Counted from the stretch's first letter, positions 1-6,318 are shown. The stretch is DNA of 7,553 nucleotides from an uncultured Candidatus Melainabacteria bacterium (GCA_946186335.1 CAMHMW010000088.1:1-7553), one strand, 5' to 3'. Numbers and translations are program-made. Notes: generated by a model from the letters alone, not told the origin.

Positions 1-1611
1 GAAGAAGATTTAGACGCATACATCGAACAGGAACTTGAAAAAGAGGAAAAAGCAAAAACCCTGTCCGAAGTTGATAAAAAATTACTCAAAAAACGTGCGC
101 CGGTTATTAGTATTATGGGTCATGTTGACCATGGTAAAACAACATTATTAGACAGTATCAGAGCATCAAAACATAAAATTGTTGCGACCGAAGTCGGCGG
201 TATTACGCAATCTATCGGTGCTTATACGGTTTATGTCGGGGATAACAACGACAAGAAAATCGTATTCCTGGATACTCCGGGTCACGAAGCATTTACCGAA
301 ATGAGAGCAAGAGGAGCAAAGGCAACAGATATTGCTATCCTTGTTGTTGCTGCTGATGACGGCATAATGCCCCAGACAATTGAAGCGATTAACCACGCAA
401 AAGCAGCAGAAATTCCGATCATCGTTGCCGTAAACAAAATTGATAAACCCGGCGCAAACCCTGATAAGGTTTTACAACAATTAACCGAACACGGGCTTGT
501 TCCTGAAGATTGGGGCGGACAAACCATCGTTGTTAAAGTTTCAGCATTACAGGGAACTGGTATTGACGAACTTTTGGAATACATTCTGCTTGTCGCAGAC
601 CTGCAAGACCTTAAAGCAAATCCGAAAGCGGAGGCATCAGGCGTTGTTATTGAGGCAAACCTTGATAAAGGTAAAGGTCCTGTTGCAACCCTTTTGGTTC
701 AAAACGGAACATTACGTGTCGGAAACTGCGTTGTTGTAGGTACTGCATGCGGGAGAATCAGAGCATTGTTATCTGACAGTGGTGAAAGAATACAAAAAGC
801 CGAACCTTCAACTCCTGTTGAAATTTTAGGTTTGTCGGAAGTTCCGCAGGCAGGCGATTATTTTGAAGTCGTTAAAAACGAAAAAGAAATGAAATCAATC
901 ATTGCAGACAGAAAAGAAAAAGAACGTGACAAACGTCTTGAAGCAATGCTTCCCGCACACATCAGAAAAGAAGCGGTTGCGGGTGATGATGCAATTCCTC
1001 AGTTGAACTTAATCATTAAGGCAAACACCAATGGTTCTGCTGAAGCGGTTGCACAGGCAATTGCACAGGTTGAATCAAAAGAAATCACCACAAAGATTAT
1101 CCACGTCGGTGTCGGAGATATTTCGGAAGCGGACGTTATGCTTGCGGCAGCATCAAATGCTTTGATTTTGGGCTTTACCGTAAAAGAAGACTCAAACGCT
1201 CTTGCATCAGCCGAAAAAGAAGGGGTCACAATCAAGAAATACGATATTATTTATCAATTGCTTGAAGATATTGAAAAGACCCTGTTATCACTTCTTGAAC
1301 CCGAAGTTAAGGAGGTTGCGCTCGGTAAAGCAGAAGTTCGTCAGGTATTTACTATCGGAAAAACTTCAAAAATTGCAGGCTGCTATGTAACAGAAGGTAA
1401 GATTATCCGTTCAAAAGATGCAGTTCTGTTAAGAGATGGTGTTGAAATTTACCGCGGTGAAATTGACCAGCTAAAACGTTTTAAAGATGATGTTAAAGAA
1501 GTTGCTCAAGGGTTTGAATGCGGTATATCATTCAACAAGTTTAATGATATTGAAGTAGGCGACATCATTGAAGTTTCAACAACGGAAGAAGTTGAAAGAA
1601 AATCATTATAG
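1..1611 (+). CDS. infB: Translation initiation factor IF-2 (5' end missing)
   Basis: This is the C-terminal 536 residues of IF-2, the GTPase that brings fMet-tRNA to the 30S subunit and promotes subunit joining. The reading frame is open from base 1, so the gene starts outside the window; the Met at 115 lies inside the G1 motif region and is not the start. Visible GTPase motifs, in residues counted from base 1, are GHVDHGKTT (40-48), the switch I segment GGITQSIGAY (about 67-76), DTPGHEAF (91-98), NKID (145-148) and SALQG (181-185). Then follow the beta-barrel domain II, a helical linker rich in Lys and Glu, domain III, and the fMet-tRNA-binding C-terminal barrel with GKAEVRQVF and IAGCYVTEG. 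The charged segment before the G domain (EQELEKEEKAK) is typical of the IF-2 linker. It heads a tightly packed operon; the next ATG is 7 bases after its TAG. Identity is certain from sequence motifs. Confidence 0.98.
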   Translation, partial: EEDLDAYIEQELEKEEKAKTLSEVDKKLLKKRAPVISIMGHVDHGKTTLLDSIRASKHKIVATEVGGITQSIGAYTVYVGDNNDKKIVFLDTPGHEAFTEMRARGAKATDIAILVVAADDGIMPQTIEAINHAKAAEIPIIVAVNKIDKPGANPDKVLQQLTEHGLVPEDWGGQTIVVKVSALQGTGIDELLEYILLVADLQDLKANPKAEASGVVIEANLDKGKGPVATLLVQNGTLRVGNCVVVGTACGRIRALLSDSGERIQKAEPSTPVEILGLSEVPQAGDYFEVVKNEKEMKSIIADRKEKERDKRLEAMLPAHIRKEAVAGDDAIPQLNLIIKANTNGSAEAVAQAIAQVESKEITTKIIHVGVGDISEADVMLAAASNALILGFTVKEDSNALASAEKEGVTIKKYDIIYQLLEDIEKTLLSLLEPEVKEVALGKAEVRQVFTIGKTSKIAGCYVTEGKIIRSKDAVLLRDGVEIYRGEIDQLKRFKDDVKEVAQGFECGISFNKFNDIEVGDIIEVSTTEEVERKSL

Positions 1612-1618
1612 GGATTAT

Positions 1619-1843
1619 ATGATACCAAAAGTTTCAACAACAGAATATTCGCAAAAGAACCCATACCATCCTGGTTTTGGTGCGGTTATATCAAAAGGAC
1701 ATGCAGTGATTGTCAAAAGACGGGGCGAATATATTCCGGAAAATATTGCGGGTAAATTTTTCACACAGGTCAGGGAATTATTTTTTGAGATGTTCCCGAA
1801 ATTTGATCCCGAGTACAAAAAAATAATGAACATAAAGGCGTAA
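1619..1843 (+). CDS. Unknown 74-residue small basic protein between infB and rbfA
   Basis: I do not recognise this family. The frame is open from an ATG at 1568 that lies inside infB, but the ATG at 1619 is preferred: it lies 7 bases after the infB stop, with a short Shine-Dalgarno-like AGGG (1610-1613) five bases upstream, and the earlier start would need a 44-base overlap. The protein is soluble-looking, with no signal peptide or membrane helix. It has a Pro/Tyr/Gly-containing N-terminal half (KNPYHPGFGAVISKGHAVI), a basic KRRGEY turn, then an amphipathic helix with several Phe (FFTQVRELFFEMFPKF). It carries more Lys/Arg than Asp/Glu. Its TAA is 2 bases before rbfA, which argues that it is a real, cotranslated gene. 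In some bacteria a DUF503/YlxP gene occupies this position, but this sequence does not resemble it. A ribosome-related role is only an inference from location. Confidence 0.72.
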   Translation: MIPKVSTTEYSQKNPYHPGFGAVISKGHAVIVKRRGEYIPENIAGKFFTQVRELFFEMFPKFDPEYKKIMNIKA

Positions 1844-1845
1844 AA

Positions 1846-2190
1846 ATGACACTTAGAAACGAAAGAGTAAGAAAAGAATTAATGCGTGACATATCCGAAA
1901 TCCTCAGAAAAGAAGTTCGGGGATTAGAAGGCGTTGTTTCTATTGTTGATGTTGAAGTTTCGCATGACAATTCTTTTGCAAAAGTTATATATAGTGTTCT
2001 GGGTTCTGATGAACAGGTTGAAAAATCAAAAGAAGTCATCGGGAAAAACACCTCAAAAATTCGTTATGAGGTCGGCAAAAGACTGCGCCTGCGTTTAACT
2101 CCGGAACTTCGTTTTGTATATTCAAACGGGTTGGAAGAAGGTTCAAAAGTTACCGAGTTAATAAACAAAATTTCAAGAGGAGAAATCTAG
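1846..2190 (+). CDS. rbfA: 30S ribosome-binding factor RbfA
   Basis: RbfA is a single-domain KH-fold protein that binds the immature 30S subunit near the 5' end of 16S rRNA and helps late maturation, notably in cold conditions. The 114 residues match the usual family length. Recognisable family features are the N-terminal basic helix (RNERVRKELMRDISEIL), the strand-turn pattern VSIVDVEVSHDNSFAKVIYSVLGS, the helix ending in the basic GKRLRLRLTPELRF segment (77-90), and the C-terminal GSKVTELINKI helix. The start is two bases after the stop of the preceding small ORF; only a weak purine stretch (AAAGGCG) lies upstream, so translation is probably coupled. Its TAG directly abuts the truB start. 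The infB–rbfA–truB order is a classical bacterial arrangement. Confidence 0.96.
   Translation: MTLRNERVRKELMRDISEILRKEVRGLEGVVSIVDVEVSHDNSFAKVIYSVLGSDEQVEKSKEVIGKNTSKIRYEVGKRLRLRLTPELRFVYSNGLEEGSKVTELINKISRGEI
2175..2183 (+). promoter_or_regulatory. Shine-Dalgarno site that fixes the GTG start of truB
   Basis: AAGAGGAGA lies inside the last codons of rbfA, with 7 bases between it and the GTG at 2191. No ATG is present at this spacing, and the next in-frame Met (residue 21, KGMTSHD) would remove the conserved NKPKG segment of TruB. The site therefore supports GTG as the real start. Confidence 0.8.
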
Positions 2191-3075
2191 GTGGGCAGCA
2201 AAGAATGTAATTTGCCCCCTGTATTCCTGAATATAAACAAACCCAAAGGCATGACAAGTCATGACATTGTTGCACAAATTCGAAAAATTTTAAATATCAG
2301 GCAGGTCGGACATACCGGAACACTTGACCCGTTTGCAACAGGAGTTTTACCGATTGCTTTGGGTAAGGCAACCAAACTGATTGAATATTTGCCCGATGAT
2401 AAAGAATACATTGCAACAGTTCAATTTGGGAAAAACACCACAACTTATGACCCCGAAGGAGAAATTACAGAGGAATTTTCAAAAAAAGTCACCCTTTCTG
2501 AAATAAAACTTGCTCTGAAAAATTTTGAAGGAGAAATCTCCCAGATTCCGCCTTTGTATTCCGCAATAAAAAAGAACGGCAAGAAATTATATGAATACGC
2601 AAGAGCGGGACAAACAGTTGAAATTCAACCCAGAAAAGTAACTATTTTTAAAACGGAACTTTTGGAATTTGATGAAGAAAAACAAGTTGCAAGAATTGTA
2701 ATCGGGTGTTCCTCAGGAACTTATATCCGCTCTATCGCTTACGATTTGGGAAAAATTATGAATTGCGGAGGGTATCTGACAGAACTTGTACGAACCAAGG
2801 CGGGAAAGTTTAATATCGAAAACGCAGTATCGTTGGATGATTTAACAAAAGAAAACGCAGCAGAAATGTTTATATCTCCGCTTGAAGTTGCAAATCTTCC
2901 CGTCCGTGAACTGAACGAAACTGAAATGAAACGAATTTCACACGGCATGCCTATATCCGATAATCGTTACAAAAATTCAGATATTGTATTTTTGAGATAT
3001 GGTGGTAAAATACATGGTGTAGGTTTGGTCGCCGAGGATAAAATTCTGGCGAAAAAAGTATTTGAGGTATTATGA
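2191..3075 (+). CDS. truB: tRNA pseudouridine(55) synthase TruB
   Basis: TruB converts U55 in the T-loop of most tRNAs to pseudouridine and also acts as a tRNA-folding chaperone. The 294 residues are within the usual bacterial range. The N-terminal NINKPKGMTSHDIV (14-27) and the catalytic motif GHTGTLDPFATGVLP (40-54), with the nucleophile Asp46, are intact. Further family motifs are YSAIKKNGKKLYEYAR (123-138), the CSSGTYIRSIAYDLG block (173-187) and the ELVRTKAGKF segment (198-207). The remaining C-terminal part, from about residue 230, resembles the small PUA-like tail seen in bacterial TruB proteins. The start is GTG, immediately after the rbfA stop, served by AAGAGGAGA. Its last bases overlap the next gene in an ATGA junction. 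Identity is certain. Confidence 0.97.
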   Translation: MGSKECNLPPVFLNINKPKGMTSHDIVAQIRKILNIRQVGHTGTLDPFATGVLPIALGKATKLIEYLPDDKEYIATVQFGKNTTTYDPEGEITEEFSKKVTLSEIKLALKNFEGEISQIPPLYSAIKKNGKKLYEYARAGQTVEIQPRKVTIFKTELLEFDEEKQVARIVIGCSSGTYIRSIAYDLGKIMNCGGYLTELVRTKAGKFNIENAVSLDDLTKENAAEMFISPLEVANLPVRELNETEMKRISHGMPISDNRYKNSDIVFLRYGGKIHGVGLVAEDKILAKKVFEVL

Positions 3076-3920
3076 AGAAGATTATTTTATTATTAGGACT
3101 TTTACTTGTTGCAGGTAATTCTGCTTTTGCAAAATGTGAATACGAATGTGTTGCTCCGTACAATCTGAATAACAAATTCAGAGCGGTTGTAAGCAATATA
3201 ACAGGGGCAAACGCTATTGTTGAAAACCGTCTTGAATCAATACTAAAAAAAGAAGTTTTGAAAATTGCATCGGCAGACAAACTAAAAATTAATATCGATT
3301 CATACAGTCCGAAAGATTTGAAAAACGGCATATTTAAAGGCATGACCGCAAACGGCGAAAATGTTGTAATTAACGGAGTTCACCTTTCAACATTAAATTT
3401 AAAAACTCTTTGTGATTTCAATTACATAAGACAATCAGGCAAAGAAATTGTTTTTGTGGAATCAATGCCCTTATCTTTTGATATTACAATGAATTCCGAT
3501 GACATAAATCAAACGGTCACAAACGATAAATACAAAAAAATTATAAAAGACTTAAACAAAATTTTATCATCATACGGCATGGGAGTTGAAGTTACTTCGA
3601 CAAAAATGTCAATTAAGAACAATAAGTTGTACTACGTAATTACACTTGGAATACCGTTCCTGTCAAAAGAACCCAAAATCGTAGTTCAAGCAGATTTGAA
3701 AGTTAAAAACGGAAAAATTGATTTTAACAACACCCAAATCGTTTCAAATAAATTCAATATGAAATTAAACAAATTTGATTTTATATTGAATTATCTGAAT
3801 CCGTTAGATTTTTCGGTTAACATTTTGGACAGCAAAGATGCAAAAGTTACCGTAAAAGATGTTGAAATTAAAGACGATGTGATACATGCTACCGGTGTAA
3901 TCGTTGTACCGAAGGACTAA
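3072..3920 (+). CDS. Exported LmeA/DUF2993-like protein
   Basis: This 282-residue protein has a clear Sec signal peptide: two Lys, a Leu-rich core, and a predicted cleavage after AFA at residue 20. The mature protein begins KCEYEC. The body resembles the LmeA/DUF2993 family known from actinobacteria and cyanobacteria, whose mycobacterial member binds phospholipid and acts in lipomannan elongation. Family-like features are NITGANAIVENRLESILKK near the N-terminus, the IDSYSPKDLKNGIFKGM segment (75-91), VVINGVHLSTLNLKTLCDF (98-116), and the late beta-rich LDFSVNILDSKDAKVTVKDVEI region. The assignment is by pattern recognition and is moderately certain; the lipid substrate in this organism is unknown. 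Lys just before the first Cys excludes a standard lipobox. The start overlaps the truB stop (ATGA), with GAGG four bases upstream of the ATG, so translation is coupled to truB. Expected location is periplasmic or outside the inner membrane. Confidence 0.75.
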   Translation: MKKIILLLGLLLVAGNSAFAKCEYECVAPYNLNNKFRAVVSNITGANAIVENRLESILKKEVLKIASADKLKINIDSYSPKDLKNGIFKGMTANGENVVINGVHLSTLNLKTLCDFNYIRQSGKEIVFVESMPLSFDITMNSDDINQTVTNDKYKKIIKDLNKILSSYGMGVEVTSTKMSIKNNKLYYVITLGIPFLSKEPKIVVQADLKVKNGKIDFNNTQIVSNKFNMKLNKFDFILNYLNPLDFSVNILDSKDAKVTVKDVEIKDDVIHATGVIVVPKD

Positions 3921-3923
3921 GAT

Positions 3924-4538
3924 ATGACAAAAAATCAAAAATTAATACTCTTGTTTGTGGGTTTCTGTATGATAATCGTTGTTGCGCTCATTGCGTTCAA
4001 CGTGTTTATGCCAAAACCCGAAATAAAACCGGATGACATTCAGGTTCTTGAACGCTCGGTTCAGGAAGAACTTGCGGAAGACGAACAACCGTCACAAGAA
4101 GAAAAAAAAGAAAAAGAGTATGTAAATGTCTATTTTATCGGAAAGAACGAACATAACGAAGAAGTTTATAAAGCCGTAAAACGTGTTTATAATAAAGATA
4201 TCGACGGTTCAAAAATACGTTATTCCGTAAATTGCCTGATAAAAGGTCCGAAACCGGAAGAAAAACAACGCGGAGTCTATACGGAAATTCCGACAGATGC
4301 TCAGATAATCAATATTACAGAAACACCGGATAAGGTTGTGGTTAACCTGACATCGTCATTTGTAACAGGCGGAGGAACGGAAAGCCTTTATAAAAGACTT
4401 TATCAGTTGATTAAAACCGCAAAATTAAATTCAAGTTTACCCGTTTACCTGTTTATTGACGGGCAAAGAGCCGATGTTGTCGGCGGAGAGGGAATAATGC
4501 TTTCGCAGCCGTTAAGCAATTCATCACTGGACAACTAG
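3924..4538 (+). CDS. Membrane-anchored GerMN-domain protein
   Basis: A 204-residue protein with a single N-terminal membrane anchor (about residues 6-28, rich in Leu/Ile/Val/Phe), an acidic Glu/Gln/Lys linker (about 40-65), and a C-terminal GerMN domain. Domain hallmarks are VNVYFIG (67-73), LIKGPKPEE (105-113), GVYTEIP (117-123), VVVNLTSSF (138-146) and VYLFIDGQR (174-182), followed by GGEGI. GerMN domains occur in the spore germination protein GerM and in many lipoproteins and anchored proteins of non-sporulating bacteria, cyanobacteria included; their precise role there is usually unknown, with cell-wall association suspected. The start is supported by AAGGA (3912-3916), seven bases upstream of the ATG, inside the end of the preceding gene. 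Nothing here implies sporulation. It probably acts at the cell surface together with the LmeA-like protein. Confidence 0.85.
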   Translation: MTKNQKLILLFVGFCMIIVVALIAFNVFMPKPEIKPDDIQVLERSVQEELAEDEQPSQEEKKEKEYVNVYFIGKNEHNEEVYKAVKRVYNKDIDGSKIRYSVNCLIKGPKPEEKQRGVYTEIPTDAQIINITETPDKVVVNLTSSFVTGGGTESLYKRLYQLIKTAKLNSSLPVYLFIDGQRADVVGGEGIMLSQPLSNSSLDN

Positions 4539-4541
4539 AAA

Positions 4542-4814
4542 ATGAGCGAAAATAAAGATTTGGATTACTATTTAAACCTTAACTGGACACTAATTGAGGG
4601 TCAGGATTTGGATTTCGATGGTAATCCTTATTATTATATCGAAATTAAAGAAATTCCGAGTTTTACGTTTTGTGCAAAAACTCTAGCAAGGGCAAGAGAG
4701 AATTACAAACGCCAGTTGAAATTGTCATTACAGGTAATGCTTGAAATGGGCGAACACATAGTTGAACCGGGGGAAGAACCCGATGAACCCGACTGGGAAT
4801 CACTTTGCCCGTAA
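4542..4814 (+). CDS. Short HicB-like protein without visible HicA partner
   Basis: This 90-residue protein resembles the HicB/UPF0150 fold, a partial RNase H-like domain. The pattern is an N-terminal strand (LDYYLNLNWTLIE), an aspartate-rich turn, a second strand (YYYIEIKEIPSFTFCAKT) in the place of the usual 'ipelpgc...gdt' segment, then the helix LARARENYKRQLKLSLQVMLEMGEHIVEP, with the typical ending 'G..I.EP'. The tail is acidic and Pro-rich (GEEPDEPDWE). There is no C-terminal DNA-binding domain such as many HicB antitoxins carry, and no small HicA-like gene on either side. No Shine-Dalgarno site precedes the ATG, which follows the previous stop by 3 bases, so it probably relies on coupling. 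It is the last gene of the operon. An antitoxin role is possible but not supported by context; a stand-alone function is as likely. Confidence 0.62.
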   Translation: MSENKDLDYYLNLNWTLIEGQDLDFDGNPYYYIEIKEIPSFTFCAKTLARARENYKRQLKLSLQVMLEMGEHIVEPGEEPDEPDWESLCP

Positions 4815-4829
4815 TAAATACCCTCCAAT

Positions 4830-5345
4830 TTAACATATCTTTGAGATAATTTTTTCAACATTAGAAACAAGTGTGGGGTAATCTGAATTATTATCAATGA
4901 CAAAATCCCAATTCTTAATATCGTCAAGCCCGACTTCTGTCACATCGTTTTCTCCGACAAGTTTTCCACCACGTTCTTCTCGTAAATCTCTGTCTGCATT
5001 TATTCTTATGGTAATTGCTCCCGCATTCTTAAAAATCTCGTATTCGTGCGGGACACGAACATCTGTCACGATAATATTGCCGTCCTGTTCCAAAATCTTA
5101 TTAAGCCAGTAATCGGGATCCTGCGCTCTCCCCCAATTTCCGAGTTCAATTAAACCCGCTCTGTATTTGGGTTTGTTAGCCTCAATTTCCTCATAAGTCA
5201 GGCCGTTTTGTGCGCCGTAGGTAATTTTTATAATATCCCCTATCGCACAACGTCTGTAATCAGGCATTCTGTCAAGCATAATCTTTGCTGCGGTGTCCTT
5301 CCCCGAATACTGTTTTCCTGAAAATATAATAATTTTATCAACCAT
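4830..5345 (-). CDS. P-loop kinase of the dNMP kinase / phosphomevalonate kinase type
   Basis: A 171-residue nucleotide-kinase-like protein. The Walker A loop is GKQYSGKDT (residues 10-18), following a hydrophobic strand (KIIIFS). Other conserved-looking parts are GDIIK (36-40), YRAGLIELGNWGRAQDPDYWLNKI (61-84), the strand IIVTDVRVPHEYEIFKNAGAITIRI (91-115), the basic lid segment DLREERGG (120-127), and the C-terminal GLDDIKNWDFVIDNN (139-153). The whole layout resembles both phage-type deoxynucleotide monophosphate kinases and animal-type phosphomevalonate kinases, which share this fold; sequence alone does not tell me the substrate. A nucleotide substrate seems more likely in a bacterium. 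AAAAAGGG lies 6 bases upstream of the ATG and a sigma70-like promoter sits just before it. The gene is convergent with the upstream operon, 15 bases apart, and appears monocistronic. Confidence 0.75.
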   Translation of the reverse strand: MVDKIIIFSGKQYSGKDTAAKIMLDRMPDYRRCAIGDIIKITYGAQNGLTYEEIEANKPKYRAGLIELGNWGRAQDPDYWLNKILEQDGNIIVTDVRVPHEYEIFKNAGAITIRINADRDLREERGGKLVGENDVTEVGLDDIKNWDFVIDNNSDYPTLVSNVEKIISKIC

Positions 5346-5362
5346 AAATTACCCTTTTTGTC

Positions 5363-5391
5363 ATAATATCATGTTTATTTATTTATGTAAA
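5363..5391 (-). promoter_or_regulatory. Sigma70-type promoter for the P-loop kinase gene
   Basis: On the - strand, TTTACA (5391-5386) and TATTAT (5368-5363) are separated by exactly 17 bases, each one mismatch from the consensus hexamers. A TG one base before TATTAT adds an extended -10 element. The predicted transcription start is near 5356, giving a leader of only about 10 bases that still keeps the AAAAGGG ribosome site. No experimental support; prediction by eye. Confidence 0.6.
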
Positions 5392-5432
5392 AACTTTATT
5401 ATTAAGTTATGTAACATCAGAAAATAAACATG
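5370..5432. repeat. 11-bp inverted repeat in the divergent intergenic region, with a third near-copy
   Basis: CATGTTTATTT (5370-5380) and AAATAAACATG (5422-5432) are perfect inverted copies separated by 41 bases. A further near-copy, CATGTTTTATT, lies at 5451-5461 on the + strand with one extra T. The first copy lies within the -35/-10 spacer of the - strand kinase promoter; the other two lie upstream of the + strand gene at 5503. The arrangement suggests an operator for a regulator acting on both genes, but the sequences are AT-rich and chance cannot be excluded by eye. The rest of the 157-base region 5346-5502 shows no gene; a TATTAT at 5458-5463 could be the -10 of the + strand gene, without a convincing -35. 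Confidence 0.4.
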
Positions 5433-5485
5433 GGCAATAAAATTATTCTTCATGTTTTATTATTAGCATAAGTGTGTGTAAGAAA

Positions 5486-5494
5486 AAGGAAGGA
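5486..5494 (+). promoter_or_regulatory. Strong Shine-Dalgarno site of the glycine-zipper protein gene
   Basis: AAGGAAGGA sits 8 bases before the ATG at 5503, the clearest ribosome binding site in the window. It fixes the start and suggests efficient translation of an otherwise unrecognised protein. Confidence 0.8.
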
Positions 5495-5502
5495 ATTTTA
5501 TT

Positions 5503-6297
5503 ATGGCAGTAGAAGGTGTGAACAACAACAATGCGGCACTTTATGCAGGTGCGGGCGCAGCAGTTGCTGGCGGTGCTATCGGCGGCACAACAGGTTATTT
5601 TACAAAATCAATTTTAAAAGACGGTGAACCGACTGATGAATTTGTAAAAAAGGTTGGGAAAAATGTAGAAAAAGAATTAAAAGAATTTTTCCCGGCTTTA
5701 AAGAATTATGGAGAGAAATTAAAAGATGCTAAAACCGCAGATGAATGTAAAAATTTGATGATTGATTCATATAAAACTATGATGAAAGATGTAGATTTAG
5801 ACATGGTAAAAACAGCACTAAAAGGTAATGCGGAAAGTTTTGAAAGTGCAGGACTAAAAGGAATCGATACCAAAGCTATTGATAAAGCATCAAATTTTGA
5901 CGAATTAGTTGATTTATTCTCCAAAAACTTTGACGAAAACTTTGCGGGAAAATCAGCAAAAGAAGTAAGGGCCGCTTACGACAATATTGCACAAAAAGGC
6001 ATGAAAGATATTGTAAAAACAGGTTTGGCTGCAATTTACGATTTTGATAAGAAAAAATTTATTGACATTGGAGAATTAGGTGACTCTCCGATAGAAAAAT
6101 TTATTAAGAAAACAGAAAAAGCATATAAAGATGCGGCAAGCAGTATCAAATGGAAAGCCGCAGGTATTTATGGCGGAATAGCCGCAGCATTGTTGGGTAT
6201 CGGAACGTATTTAGGCGTTGCAAACGGCATGAAATCACAAGCACCCGAAGCAGCTGCCGAAGAACAGGTCGCAGAACCTCAGCAGACAGAAGCATAG
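5503..6297 (+). CDS. Unrecognised protein with glycine-zipper N-terminus and C-terminal membrane helix
   Basis: I do not recognise this 264-residue protein with confidence. It has no Sec signal. After a short Asn-rich start (VNNNN) comes a Gly/Ala-rich hydrophobic stretch (about residues 11-33, AGAGAAVAGGAIGGTTGYF) with several GxxxG spacings of glycine-zipper type. The middle, about 35-215, is a charged, mostly helical region rich in Lys, Asp and Glu with repeated amphipathic helices. A second hydrophobic helix (about 219-240, AAGIYGGIAAALLGIGTYLGVA) follows, and the tail is Ala/Glu/Gln/Pro-rich (SQAPEAAAEEQVAEPQQTEA). A helical region held between two membrane segments is a possible topology. 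It is transcribed alone: divergent promoter region upstream, strong Shine-Dalgarno site, and a terminator hairpin 22 bases downstream. I suspect a lineage-restricted family because nothing in it matches a widespread domain that I know. Function is unknown. Confidence 0.85.
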   Translation: MAVEGVNNNNAALYAGAGAAVAGGAIGGTTGYFTKSILKDGEPTDEFVKKVGKNVEKELKEFFPALKNYGEKLKDAKTADECKNLMIDSYKTMMKDVDLDMVKTALKGNAESFESAGLKGIDTKAIDKASNFDELVDLFSKNFDENFAGKSAKEVRAAYDNIAQKGMKDIVKTGLAAIYDFDKKKFIDIGELGDSPIEKFIKKTEKAYKDAASSIKWKAAGIYGGIAAALLGIGTYLGVANGMKSQAPEAAAEEQVAEPQQTEA

Positions 6298-6318
6298 TTA
6301 AAAGTTTATAGAATAAAT

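Noticed and set aside
1308..1316. Perfect anti-16S match TAAGGAGGT inside infB
   Set aside because: It encodes part of the conserved EVKEV segment of IF-2. The only nearby start (TTG at 1316) opens a frame that closes by 1390, so no internal gene is supported.
1568..1618. Upstream ATG that would lengthen the small ORF to 91 residues
   Set aside because: It would overlap infB by 44 bases, and the added 17 residues are a shadow of infB codons; the ATG at 1619 follows the infB stop and has an AGGG in place.
2481..2487. Run of seven A in truB as a frameshift site
   Set aside because: TruB motifs continue in the same frame on both sides.
3072..3140. Lipoprotein signal on the LmeA-like protein
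   Set aside because: The residue before the first Cys is Lys and the preceding AFA is a type I cleavage site, so the lipobox pattern is not met.
4102..4109. Run of eight A in the GerMN gene as a programmed slippage site
   Set aside because: The frame is intact across the run, which simply encodes the Glu/Lys linker, and no useful alternative frame follows.
3924..4538. Evidence for sporulation from the GerM-like domain
   Set aside because: GerMN domains are common in non-sporulating bacteria and no other sporulation gene is visible.
5437..5463. Strong sigma70 promoter for the gene at 5503
   Set aside because: TAAAAT (5438-5443) and TATTAT (5458-5463) look like -10 elements, but no good -35 is found 16-18 bases upstream of either, so only a weak suggestion is warranted.
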